From positions 1 through 5,301 of the forward strand of contig VBOM01000476.1 of assembly GCA_005877535.1 (NCBI GenBank): a DNA stretch of 5,301 nt. The letters run 5' to 3'. The translations under genes and the position numbers were made by a program. The DNA comes from Nitrospirota bacterium. Its GTDB lineage: Bacteria > Nitrospirota > Nitrospiria > Nitrospirales > Nitrospiraceae. Below the pieces are notes generated by a model. It saw nothing but the letters and a program-made list of their open reading frames with translations. It did not search any database and was not told the origin of the DNA. Below are positions 1-5,301 of this stretch, in pieces. Each line of letters begins with the position of its first letter. Position 1 is the first letter of the stretch.

Positions 1-125
1 GCATCCGTCCCGCAGAGCGAAGTGGCTGTGACGCGGATGATTGCATCGGTGGGGCCCGGTTTCGGATCCGGCCTGTCTGTGACGGTCAATCCTGGTTGTG
101 CCGATGTCTTGACGAGCGCACGCAT
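1..125 (-). CDS. Zinc-dependent medium-chain dehydrogenase (threonine dehydrogenase-like), N-terminal part only
   Basis: Read on the minus strand from the ATG at 125-123, the frame is open to the window edge (41 codons). It begins MRALVKTSAQPGLTVTDRP, continues through PxPGPTDAIIRV, and ends at SLCGTD. This is the classic N-terminus of zinc-dependent MDR enzymes: the GroES-like beta strands, the PxPGP turn, and the CGTD motif whose cysteine is the first catalytic zinc ligand. The MRALVKT opening and CGTD (rather than CRTD) resemble L-threonine 3-dehydrogenase and sorbitol or glutathione-dependent relatives, so an NAD(P)-dependent alcohol oxidation in the cytoplasm is expected. The exact substrate cannot be given because the rest of the protein lies outside. 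An in-frame GTG 18 nt upstream exists, but the family start pattern favours the ATG. No good Shine-Dalgarno sequence precedes it. The gene is divergent from the rest of the window. Confidence 0.85.
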   Translation of the reverse strand, partial: MRALVKTSAQPGLTVTDRPDPKPGPTDAIIRVTATSLCGTD

Positions 126-131
126 GGGCCC

Positions 132-139
132 ATTGTATA
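132..139 (-). promoter_or_regulatory. Possible -10 box for the minus-strand dehydrogenase
   Basis: On the minus strand this reads TATACAAT, containing TACAAT, a five-of-six match to the sigma-70 -10 consensus. It ends only six bases before the ATG at 125, so transcription would start at or next to the start codon, giving a leaderless or nearly leaderless message. That would fit the absence of a Shine-Dalgarno sequence. The expected -35 position holds only a weak T-rich match. The box sits between two GGGCCC palindromes (126-131 and 144-149) spaced 18 bp apart. This is a suggestion only. Confidence 0.3.
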
Positions 140-245
140 CCACGGGCCCGATTCCGAAAAACTATTTTGAAATGCTAGAGCTTCGATGGTCCGCACGTGT
201 GCCTGCGACGAGGTCAGCCGAGCAGCACACCAGGGGGACACTCCC

Positions 246-370
246 GCAGGCTGTTCAAAAAGATCGTCCAGCAAGACCGCAGCGAGTGAAGGCCCGAGGC
301 GTACCCTCGGGGTACGTTGAGGGTCGGAACGATGCGAGAACGACGCTGGCGGACTTTTTCAGCAGCCTGC
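246..370. repeat. MITE-like interspersed repeat, family A copy 1
   Basis: A 125-bp segment bounded by inverted ends. The left end 246-262 reads GCAGGCTGTTCAAAAAG; the right end 354-370, read on the minus strand, is GCAGGCTGCTGAAAAAG. The similarity extends inward on both sides to a CCAGC motif (left arm to 272, right arm from 345). The middle has a perfect 7-bp hairpin, CGTACCC/GGGTACG with a TCG loop (300-316). No transposase is encoded, so if mobile it depends on one elsewhere. The same kind of ends recur at 1867-2194 and 3074-3282. Together with the flanks (126-245 and 371-413, where nothing else was recognised) it fills the space between the two divergent genes. The same bases are open in one plus-strand frame, but that is a by-product of base composition. 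Confidence 0.8.
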
Positions 371-413
371 TAGAGAAAAAACGGGTTGCGTCAGGGTTCG
401 CGAGGTCGGTAGG

Positions 414-1418
414 ATGCGAGCTATGAAGGCTCTGCACCACCGAGGTCTTGTGCTGTCGGCGTGGATCTGTTGTGTGGCACTCTTCTGTCCCTGCCTCATC
501 GCACCGGCGCACTCCGCATCATCGCCACAGACGGCTTCTTCGTCCGGCCCCACAAAGCGGTGGGTGCAGTTCGAGTTGAGTCAAGCGGAGTCGATGGGGG
601 ATCCGCAAATCGACAAGCCCGTCACGCTGACGATTGTCCTTGGAGGCGTGACAGCGGGTATGACTCCGGTGGTGGCGACCTGTGAATCGATTGCGTTTCA
701 AGCCCAAACGATCACGCTTGAGCCAGATGTGGAGTCGATGGCGTTGAAGGGGACGGTCACGCTCGAGCCGATCCTGATGAGTCGGACCTCCGTGCCACCC
801 AGGGCGGCTCGAGTACAAGTGACGTTTGCTCGATCCCGCCAGGACAAACTCGAACGGTTCATGCGGCGGATCGTATATGTGACCATGGATCGTTCAGAGC
901 CGGCCAATGAGGGTAGTGAATCACCGTCCGTTCGTCCCGAGGAATCGCAGAGCGAGGATGTCATCTTGGATGAAGTGCAACCGGCCGTGGAACCAGTCTC
1001 GACCGGCGCCTTAGCTGAGGAAGATCTGGTCCCATTTGCCTCCCCAGGGGAGGGGAAGGCGTACTGGCAGCATGTGAGTCACCTCATCAGCCGGAGTTGG
1101 GCGCGCCAGGTCCGCGGAATCCGGCATGCGCCAAGCAGCGAAACGGTGAAGGTCCTTTTCAAGATGCTTCCCAACGGCCGTGCCCAGCTGATCGAGATCG
1201 AGAAAGGTTCAGGCGCTCGCGAAATCGACGAAGCCGGAATCTATGCGGTGGTCAATGCCCAGCCGTTCTTGCCGTTTCCCAGCGAGTTGGGGGAAGACGC
1301 AGTGGACGTGCATGTGCGGATGCGAACGGGTAGTCGGGGACGGTCTCGCGAGGTGCAGTCGGTCGGGAGTCGTTCACCCAGGAAGCCTGATGCATTTAGC
1401 CAGTCTTCGAAGAAGTAG
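414..1418 (+). CDS. Exported protein with TonB/TolA-like C-terminal domain
   Basis: 334 residues. Residues 1-35 look like a Sec signal peptide: Arg/Lys/His head, hydrophobic 11-31, and an AHSA cleavage site. Residues about 48-160 are beta-rich and unassigned. Residues 160-215 form an acidic, Pro/Ser/Glu-rich linker. Residues about 217-304 match the TonB C-terminal family pattern: YWQHV..LISRSW at the start, VKVLFKMLPNGRAQLIEIEKGSG in the middle, then EAGIYAVVNAQPFLPFP and a final VDVHVRMR strand. A basic tail follows. In the family this domain contacts outer-membrane or periplasmic partners. No exbB/exbD genes are near, and the likely cleaved signal peptide argues against a true TonB, so a periplasmic envelope role is inferred. 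The ATG at 414 has GAGG at 402-405 with 8-nt spacing; the in-frame ATG at 423 is also possible. The gene starts 43 bp after repeat copy 1. Confidence 0.85.
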   Translation: MRAMKALHHRGLVLSAWICCVALFCPCLIAPAHSASSPQTASSSGPTKRWVQFELSQAESMGDPQIDKPVTLTIVLGGVTAGMTPVVATCESIAFQAQTITLEPDVESMALKGTVTLEPILMSRTSVPPRAARVQVTFARSRQDKLERFMRRIVYVTMDRSEPANEGSESPSVRPEESQSEDVILDEVQPAVEPVSTGALAEEDLVPFASPGEGKAYWQHVSHLISRSWARQVRGIRHAPSSETVKVLFKMLPNGRAQLIEIEKGSGAREIDEAGIYAVVNAQPFLPFPSELGEDAVDVHVRMRTGSRGRSREVQSVGSRSPRKPDAFSQSSKK

Positions 1419-1472
1419 GTTGCAACCCATTCAGACCCGGTTGCGATACGTTCGACCTAGAGGGAGTAATTC

Positions 1473-1866
1473 ATGCTGAAGAAGAGAAGGCAGAGTTGGC
1501 CTGTGCTCTAATACGAATCACGAAAAACGCGATGCCCACTTGCGGAATGCCGACTTTCTCGACGTAGAACACTATCCGACGATAACCTTTAAGATGAAGA
1601 ACTACAAGAAAACCGCAGAGGGCTATACGGCGGTGGGAGACCTCACGCTGCACGGGGTGACCAAGGAAATCACCCTGGGGGGCCAGTATAATGGGGCAAC
1701 GAAGGATCCCTTGGGCAATACCAGGGCTGGCTTCAGTGCGGAGGGGAAACTCAATCGGAAAGACTTCGGTATGGTCTGGAATAAGACGTTGGATAGCGGC
1801 GGGCTCGTCGTTGGCGACGAGGTCCAGATTCGGCTCGATGTTGAATGTATCAAGACGAAGCCGTAG
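1473..1866 (+). pseudogene. YceI-family periplasmic protein gene with internal deletion and frameshift
   Basis: YceI proteins are exported, about 190-residue lipocalin-like beta barrels that bind isoprenoid or other lipids. Here a convincing start remains: ATG 1473 with AGGGAG at 1461-1466 (6-nt gap), reading MLKKRRQSWPVL like the head of a signal peptide, then TAA at 1509-1511. In another frame from about 1510 the family sequence resumes with TNHEKRDAHLRNADFLDVE, HYPTITFK, GDLTLHGVTKEITL and FGMVWNKTLDSGGLVVGDEV, ending at TAG 1864-1866. The hydrophobic part of the signal peptide and the N-terminal strands (some 60-70 residues) are missing, and the join is out of frame. An internal TTG at 1540 could at best start an unexported fragment. 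The gene lies 54 bp after the TonB-like gene and may have been its operon partner. The stop is followed at once by repeat copy 2. A sequencing or assembly error at 1500-1512 is a less likely explanation. Confidence 0.8.
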
Positions 1867-2194
1867 CAGTATGCTGAAAAAGTCCACCAGCAGAGGGGGG
1901 GTGGCCCGGTGAGTCCCCTGTGCTCGCGCAACGCGCGGCCTAAGAAGGATGAGAAGGGAGCCGCCAGACCATCCTTCTTGCTCGCAGAACGCGCACGATG
2001 AAACGGTGCTCGTTCGATGCGCGCAGTGAAGGACAGTCCGGCGACTCCCTTAGGAGAGAAAGTGTGATGTTGCAGAGAAGGAAACAAGAGGCCCTCGCAC
2101 GGGCTAGTGGCACGTCTCGGCGTGCCAGTGGGTGGGCGGGTGAAATAACCGTCAGGGTTGGGCGGGTGAGAAGGTCGACTTTTTGAACAGCCTG
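1867..2194. repeat. MITE-like interspersed repeat, family A copy 2 (long form)
   Basis: A 328-bp segment with family A ends. The left end (1867-1888, contains TGCTGAAAAAGTCCACC) and the right end read on the minus strand (2194-2173, contains TGTTCAAAAAGTCGACC) agree at 17 of 22 positions. The first part, 1871-1948, matches copy 3 at 3078-3155 in 75 of 78 positions. The rest is specific to this copy. It holds a 10-bp perfect inverted repeat (AAGAAGGATG at 1942-1951 with its complement at 1970-1979) and a 7-bp hairpin TGGCACG/CGTGCCA near 2108-2127. It begins directly after the yceI stop codon and ends about 30 bp before alcohol dehydrogenase homology begins. No credible coding sequence was found inside. 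TA dinucleotides flank both ends (1864-1865 and 2195-2196), as would fit a TA target duplication, but the other copies do not show this. Confidence 0.8.
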
Positions 2195-2224
2195 TAAAAC
2201 TCCCTGTAAAGAGACGATTCGTCG

Positions 2225-3064
2225 TCAGTTCATCTACCTGAGAGCAACGGCCACCAGGCCGTCGGAGTCGTAAGTCAGGTTGGCGCCGGCGTGAGTGAGC
2301 GGACGGTCGGCGAACGAGTCGGCATCGCCTGGCTGCAGCACACATGCGGCATCTGTGAATTTTGCACGAGCGGGCGCGAGAACCTGTGCGAGCGCGCCAG
2401 GTTTACCGGCTACCAGGTCGATGGTGGATACGCAGAGTATGCGCTCGTCCCGGCAGCATTTGCCTATCCGATTCCGCCGGTATTCAGTGATGAAGAAGCG
2501 GCCCCCCTTCTCTGCGCCGGGATCATCGGCTACCGCGCGTTGCGCCTGAGCGGAATCCAGCCGGGCCAACGGCTCGGTCTCTATGGATTTGGAGCATCCG
2601 CTCACATTGTCATCCAGATTGCTCGTCATTGGGGCTGTCAGGTCTATGTCAGCTCGTTGAAACCGGAGCATCGACGTCTTGCAGGTGAATTGGGCGCCGC
2701 ATGGGTGGGCGGAGCGACCGACAGGCCGCCGGATAAGCTCCACGGCTCGATTATCTTTGCGCCGGCAGGGGAATTGGTCCCGCCGGCCTTGCGTGCATTG
2801 GAACGCGGCGGTACGCTCGCCCTCGCCGGTATTCACATGACGCCGATTCCCTCGCTCGACTACGATCGCGAGGTCTTTGGAGAGCGGGTCATTCGAAGCG
2901 TCACGTCCAATACGAAGCAGGACGGCCTCGATCTCCTGCGCGAGGCGGCCGCGATTCCCATCAAACCCCATACCCTGTCGTTTCCCCTCGCCGAAGCCAA
3001 CCGGGCTCTTCAAGAATTGAAAGCCGGAGGCTATTCGGGAGCCGGCGTGCTTGTCCTCTCGTAA
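2225..3064 (+). pseudogene. Zinc-dependent alcohol dehydrogenase, 5'-truncated
   Basis: Belongs to the zinc-binding alcohol dehydrogenase family (NAD(P)-dependent alcohol/aldehyde interconversion, cytoplasmic, usually about 330 residues). Homology starts near 2225, after an in-frame TAA at 2207-2209, with VHLPESNGHQAVGVVSQVG; GHQ replaces the usual GHE zinc-ligand region. The first usable start is GTG 2291, which has no clear ribosome binding site and would give 257 residues. Counting from that GTG, the structural zinc cysteines are C19, C22, C25 and C33, the catalytic-zone cysteine is C75 in LLCAGIIGY, and the Rossmann motif GFGASAH is at 99-105, followed by FAPAGELVPPALRALERGGTLALAG. The first 55-60 residues are absent, including the CxxCRTD segment with the first catalytic zinc ligand. 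A GTG-initiated product would also lack GHQ, so it should be inactive. The body has no stops or frameshifts, suggesting recent loss. The missing end faces repeat copy 2. Confidence 0.85.
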
Positions 3065-3073
3065 CCGATCCAG

Positions 3074-3282
3074 CAGGATGCTGAAAAAGTCCGCCAGCAG
3101 AGGGGTGATGGCCCGGTGAGTCCCCTGTGCTCGCGCAACGCGCGGCCTAAGAAGGCCCTCGCTGGACGCGCGCAGTGGCGGACTCATCCGGGTCATCCCG
3201 GGCAACGTACCCGAGCAAGCTTGGAAGGATCATCTTTGGTCACTTGCTGCGGCCTTGCTGGACAGCCTTTTTGAGCATCCTG
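3074..3282. repeat. MITE-like interspersed repeat, family A copy 3
   Basis: A 209-bp segment with the best-preserved ends of the three copies. Positions 3074-3089 read CAGGATGCTGAAAAAG; the right end 3267-3282 on the minus strand reads CAGGATGCTCAAAAAG, 15 of 16 identical. Similarity continues inward to CCAGCA-AGG on both sides (arms about 30 bp). Positions 3078-3155 match copy 2 in 75 of 78 places. The central part (about 3156-3250) differs from copy 2. It starts 10 bp after the alcohol dehydrogenase stop codon. No coding capacity was recognised. Confidence 0.85.
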
Positions 3283-3318
3283 GGCAGTGTTCTCCTGTTG
3301 TCCTAGATGTGCAAACCA

Positions 3319-3346
3319 TTGAACTTCCACTATGCCACAATAGTTA
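3319..3346 (+). promoter_or_regulatory. Possible promoter for the DUF4412-like / SUMF1 gene pair
   Basis: TTGAAC at 3319-3324 is a good -35 match. After 16 bases comes TAGTTA (3341-3346), a poor -10 match. The local sequence is more AT-rich than its surroundings and lies between repeat copy 3 and the gene start at 3401, where a promoter is expected. Weak evidence. Confidence 0.25.
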
Positions 3347-3400
3347 TTCCGCAGCCTGCCAGAGGAAAGCGAACATAGCTCTATGGTAGGATTTCCCGCG

Positions 3401-3713
3401 ATGCGTCAGATTTGGTTCTTGCTTTTGTGTGCTGGTAGCCTGTCGCTTGTCGGTCTGCCTGCCTGGGCGCTGGAGTTTACTGCCGATCAAGTGACGAAGA
3501 TCGGAGCAGGTCGAGGTGTATTATCAGTGGGTTGCCACGGATATTCATTTTCCGATGAAGCTGGCGAGGAAAGACGGGAGTTGGATTGTGGAGTACCAGC
3601 ATGTGAAGCTGCGGTCGGTCTCGGACTCCCTCTTCAACCTGCCGGTTAGTTTTCAGCCGCTTGAAGACTTCGACAAACAAGAGACACCTGGACAGACCGG
3701 GCCTGGCATGTAA
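3401..3713 (+). pseudogene. Periplasmic DUF4412-like protein gene, internal deletion with frameshift
   Basis: The ATG at 3401 is preceded by TAGGA at 3387-3391 (9-nt gap) and opens a clear Sec signal peptide: MRQIWFLLLCAGSLSLVGLP, then AWA, then LEFTADQVTKIG. An alternative ATG at 3383 lacks a well-placed ribosome binding site. From about 3500 the family-like sequence continues in a different frame with EQVEVYYQWVATDIHFPMKL, GSWIVEYQHVKLRSVSDSLF and LPVSFQPLEDF, ending at TAA 3711-3713. The original frame runs on as nonsense to TAG 3647-3649. The two parts resemble the beginning and end of a periplasmic protein of about 200-230 residues of the LolA/DUF4412 type; only about 104 codons remain, so some 90-120 are missing. 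The family name is from memory of similar C-termini and is tentative. The gene is 20 bp upstream of the SUMF1 gene and was probably cotranscribed with it. Confidence 0.75.
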
Positions 3714-3720
3714 CACAACA

Positions 3721-3726
3721 AGGAGG
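3721..3726 (+). promoter_or_regulatory. Ribosome binding site that fixes the GTG start of the SUMF1 gene
   Basis: A perfect AGGAGG lies seven bases before GTG 3734. It selects this GTG over the out-of-frame GTG at 3729, and the resulting N-terminus is a good signal peptide. Confidence 0.8.
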
Positions 3727-3733
3727 ACGTGAG

Positions 3734-4648
3734 GTGCGAGTTTTCGGAATCATCGCGGGCATTGTGATAACAGGTCTGATTGCAATGGGCGGATCGGTTC
3801 ACGCATTGGACGTGGCCGACGTCGTCCGGGAATGGACTCCCGAAGGAAAGAAACTTGCCGCCGAGCGGGTGAAGTTGCCTGCTCACGACGAGATGGTCCT
3901 CATCCCGGCTGGCTCATTTATCATGGGGAGCGACAGGAAGATCGACCGCAACGCCTATCCGGCGGAGTTTCCCCAGCGGAAGGTCTATCTGGACGATTAC
4001 GAGATCGATACGTTCGAAGTGACCGTCGTGCAATTTCTGAAGTTCATCCTCGCCAAGGATCTGCCGCCGCTGATCGACTGGCAGTATGACGGCGGCAACT
4101 TCCAGGAGACCATGGTCAACCATCCTGTGATGCACGTGTCTTGGGCTGATGCCGATGAGTACTGCAGGTGGGCAGGCAAACGACTCCCGACCGAAGCCGA
4201 GTGGGAAAAAGCCGCGCGGGGCGAGGATGGGCGGATTTATCCCTGGGGAAATCAGCCGGCCGGCCTGTCGCGTGCAAACTTCGGGCGGACCGGTTTGTCA
4301 GGTCCTGTGCGCGATCGTCCCGAACGGCTCTTGCTCTATCCACCGATCATTTCCGTGGACAAGTACGACAATTCTGTGAGCCCGTATGGCCTCTTCCAGA
4401 TGTCCGGTAACGTGGCCGAGTGGGTGGCCGACTGGTACGATCCAAAGTATTACGCGACTGCGCCAGACAAGAATCCTAAGGGACCGGAGAAGGGAACGCA
4501 GCGGAGCTTCCGTGGAGGTGGCTGGATCGACAGCACGCCGAGTGTGCGTAGCGCGCAACGTAACGGGACCGATCCCAACACCAAGATGAACTGGATGGGG
4601 TTCCGCTGCGCGCGCGACGTGAAAGAAGTAGCGGGTGTACAGGGCTGA
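3734..4648 (+). CDS. Exported SUMF1/FGE-sulfatase-fold protein without catalytic cysteines
   Basis: 304 residues, GTG start. Residues 1-24 form a signal peptide (hydrophobic 4-19, SVHA before the cut). The SUMF1 domain spans about 52-295: MVLIPAGSFIMGSD from 54, HPVMHVSWADADEYCRWAGK from 130, RLPTEAEWEKAARG from 150, YPWGN at 169-173, SPYGLFQMSGNVAEWVADWY at 216-235, RGGGW at 260-264 and GFRC at 289-292. In true formylglycine-generating enzymes RGG(S)W is followed by the two copper-binding cysteines. Here those positions are Asp266 and Val271 (WIDSTPSV), so sulfatase activation is not expected. Other cysteine-free SUMF1 proteins (PvdO, NirV, EgtB-type) act in other reactions or as accessory proteins. 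A periplasmic accessory role is inferred; the substrate is unknown. The gene follows the broken DUF4412-like gene by 20 bp. Its last three residues and stop lie within the family B repeat arm. Confidence 0.9.
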   Translation: MRVFGIIAGIVITGLIAMGGSVHALDVADVVREWTPEGKKLAAERVKLPAHDEMVLIPAGSFIMGSDRKIDRNAYPAEFPQRKVYLDDYEIDTFEVTVVQFLKFILAKDLPPLIDWQYDGGNFQETMVNHPVMHVSWADADEYCRWAGKRLPTEAEWEKAARGEDGRIYPWGNQPAGLSRANFGRTGLSGPVRDRPERLLLYPPIISVDKYDNSVSPYGLFQMSGNVAEWVADWYDPKYYATAPDKNPKGPEKGTQRSFRGGGWIDSTPSVRSAQRNGTDPNTKMNWMGFRCARDVKEVAGVQG

Positions 4649-4805
4649 CGCGCCCATGCCTCCCGAAACGACCCTTTCGGGTTCCGGCGTCCGGAAGCCT
4701 TCGGAAATTCCCTCGGGGACTCGGTCAGTTTCCGCTTTCCTTCCCGCCGGAACCTCGAAGGGGCCCCGCTTCTCCGGAAAAGTTTGCGTCGAGCCCTGCA
4801 CACCC
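4633..4805. repeat. Palindromic MITE-like element, family B
   Basis: A 173-bp segment with terminal inverted repeats. The left arm 4633-4651 is GGGTGTACAGGGCTGACGC; the right arm 4786-4805 on the minus strand is GGGTGTGCAGGGCTCGACGC, differing by one substitution and one inserted base. The inside is also self-complementary: 4680-4689 pairs perfectly with 4745-4754 (10 bp), 4702-4707 with 4729-4734 (6 bp), and there are local hairpins at 4662-4681 and 4682-4696 (TTCCGG/CCGGAA). No transposase is encoded, and the ends are unrelated to family A. Open frames on both strands across it look like composition artefacts. Its left end overlaps the SUMF1 stop codon. It could be a mobile repeat, or a structured RNA or terminator region. 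Confidence 0.7.
4662..4681. terminator. Hairpin after the SUMF1 gene, possible terminator
   Basis: CCCGAAA at 4662-4668 pairs perfectly with TTTCGGG at 4675-4681 around a 6-base loop, 13 bases after the SUMF1 stop. A second perfect hairpin follows at once (4682-4696). There is no run of T after either, so it is not a textbook intrinsic terminator. It lies in the right place to end transcription or protect the 3' end, as part of the family B element. Confidence 0.4.
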
Positions 4806-4891
4806 CCGATTGAGTGGATGATGAGACGGTGAGTAGTAGCCCCGTCGCTTTAGTACAAGTCGTGTCAGATCATATGGATTGATGAGGAAGA

Positions 4892-5301
4892 GTGAAAACC
4901 ATAACGCAAGCGTTTCGTAAGTTGTATGGCAAGCCATGTTGGGGTATGGGTTGGCATCCCAGTCCAAAATTGAACTTCGGTAAACCTCATCTTGAAATTC
5001 GTGAACCAAGATCACTCCCGCCCCGTTCGTCGACAAGCAGTCGGAAGCTTTTGTCTAGAAGAAGAGTCACTGTTCAGGGGGAATGGAGACTCTTAATCTG
5101 GTACTGCCACTGGAAGATTTTTTCGAAGAACAAACTTTTAGCGACCAATTCATCAAGTGACAAGAAGATTGAGGTTGCAGTCCATAGTTTAAGCGGGGAA
5201 AAACTCACCAAAGTCCACGTTGATTCTAATGGTCGTTTCTCCAGGTTTGTCTTTGATCTGGGGGGAGTCGTTGAAACGAGAGGCATCGGGAAGAGTGATC
5301 A
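4892..5301 (+). CDS. Hypothetical protein of unknown function, C-terminus outside the window
   Basis: A frame open for 136 codons from GTG 4892 to the window edge. Two in-frame TGA codons sit just upstream (4880-4885), so this GTG is the first possible start; GAGG at 4884-4887 is a ribosome binding site at a short 4-base gap. It begins MKTITQAFRKLYGKPCWGMG and has PHLEIREPRS (32-41), VQGEWRLLIWYCHWKIF (61-77) and a final SGEKLTKVHVDSNGRFSRF then VFDLGGVVETR (101-130). There is no signal peptide or membrane segment. The last part, a GxxL..V.V......F.FDLG..(L/V)ET repeat of strands, resembles small bacterial proteins of unknown function such as DUF6188-type or immunity-like proteins, but I cannot assign a family. 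The stretch is visibly richer in A and T than the genes to its left, which suggests separate ancestry. The leader 4806-4891 shows no clear promoter. Confidence 0.7.
   Translation, partial: MKTITQAFRKLYGKPCWGMGWHPSPKLNFGKPHLEIREPRSLPPRSSTSSRKLLSRRRVTVQGEWRLLIWYCHWKIFSKNKLLATNSSSDKKIEVAVHSLSGEKLTKVHVDSNGRFSRFVFDLGGVVETRGIGKSD

Noticed and set aside
22..426. 134-residue plus-strand open frame
   Set aside because: It runs antisense through the start of the recognisable minus-strand dehydrogenase and then through repeat copy 1; it has no family-like sequence.
1473..1866. Programmed frameshift in yceI
   Set aside because: A frameshift alone would not explain the missing 60-70 residues of the family, and no slippery sequence is visible at the join.
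1623..2345. 240-residue minus-strand open frame
   Set aside because: It covers antisense YceI, repeat copy 2 and the truncated dehydrogenase start; low-complexity, Arg/Pro/Ser-rich translation typical of GC-rich shadow frames.
1..3064. Idea that the left-edge dehydrogenase fragment is the missing N-terminus of the truncated dehydrogenase at 2225
   Set aside because: The left fragment is on the opposite strand, starts its own gene and has the CGTD-type motif of a different MDR subfamily, so rearrangement of one gene is not supported.
2234..3205. 323-residue minus-strand open frame, longer than the dehydrogenase frame on the other strand
   Set aside because: It is antisense to clear alcohol dehydrogenase motifs (four structural zinc cysteines, GFGASAH), begins inside repeat copy 3, and shows no motif of its own.
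246..3282. CRISPR array or tandem repeat
   Set aside because: The repeats are few, of unequal size, far apart and have inverted ends; no regular spacing was seen.
4298..4801. Minus-strand open frame of 167 residues and overlapping frames through the family B element (also plus 4635-4832)
   Set aside because: They are explained by the strong palindromic structure of the element and the antisense of the SUMF1 gene; no ribosome binding site or family pattern supports them.

Overview
The window looks like a piece of an accessory, decaying region of a GC-rich Gram-negative-type bacterial chromosome. Four products carry export signals or belong to periplasmic families: a TonB-C-like protein, YceI, a DUF4412-like protein and a SUMF1 protein. 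The dispersed repeats with GCTG(A/T)(A/T)CAAAAAG-type ends and the style of the proteins remind me of Nitrospira (Nitrospirota). That assignment is from memory, not from a search.

Layout, left to right. (1) 1-125, minus strand: the first 41 codons of a zinc-dependent medium-chain dehydrogenase resembling threonine dehydrogenase, running off the left edge. (2) 246-370: a 125-bp repeat with terminal inverted repeats (family A, copy 1). (3) 414-1418, plus: an exported protein with a TonB/TolA-like C-terminal domain. (4) 1473-1866, plus: a YceI-family gene that keeps its start and its C-terminal two thirds but has lost the segment between them. (5) 1867-2194: family A, copy 2. (6) about 2225-3064, plus: a second zinc-dependent alcohol dehydrogenase, lacking its first 55-60 residues. 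(7) 3074-3282: family A, copy 3. (8) 3401-3713, plus: a periplasmic DUF4412-like gene whose signal peptide and C-terminus are joined out of frame. (9) 3734-4648, plus: an intact exported SUMF1-fold protein without the catalytic cysteines of formylglycine-generating enzyme. (10) 4633-4805: a second, unrelated palindromic element (family B), whose left arm supplies the last codons and stop of the SUMF1 gene. (11) 4892 to the right edge, plus: an AT-richer open frame of unknown function, cut by the window.

The main story is genome erosion around small non-coding mobile repeats. Three of the four plus-strand genes lying between family A copy 1 and the SUMF1 gene are broken by deletions, and each repeat copy sits next to a gene end. 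Apart from a probable former operon of the DUF4412-like and SUMF1 genes (20-bp gap) and a possible TonB-like/yceI pair (54-bp gap), the genes do not form an obvious pathway. No RNA gene, CRISPR array, transposase or integrase is visible.
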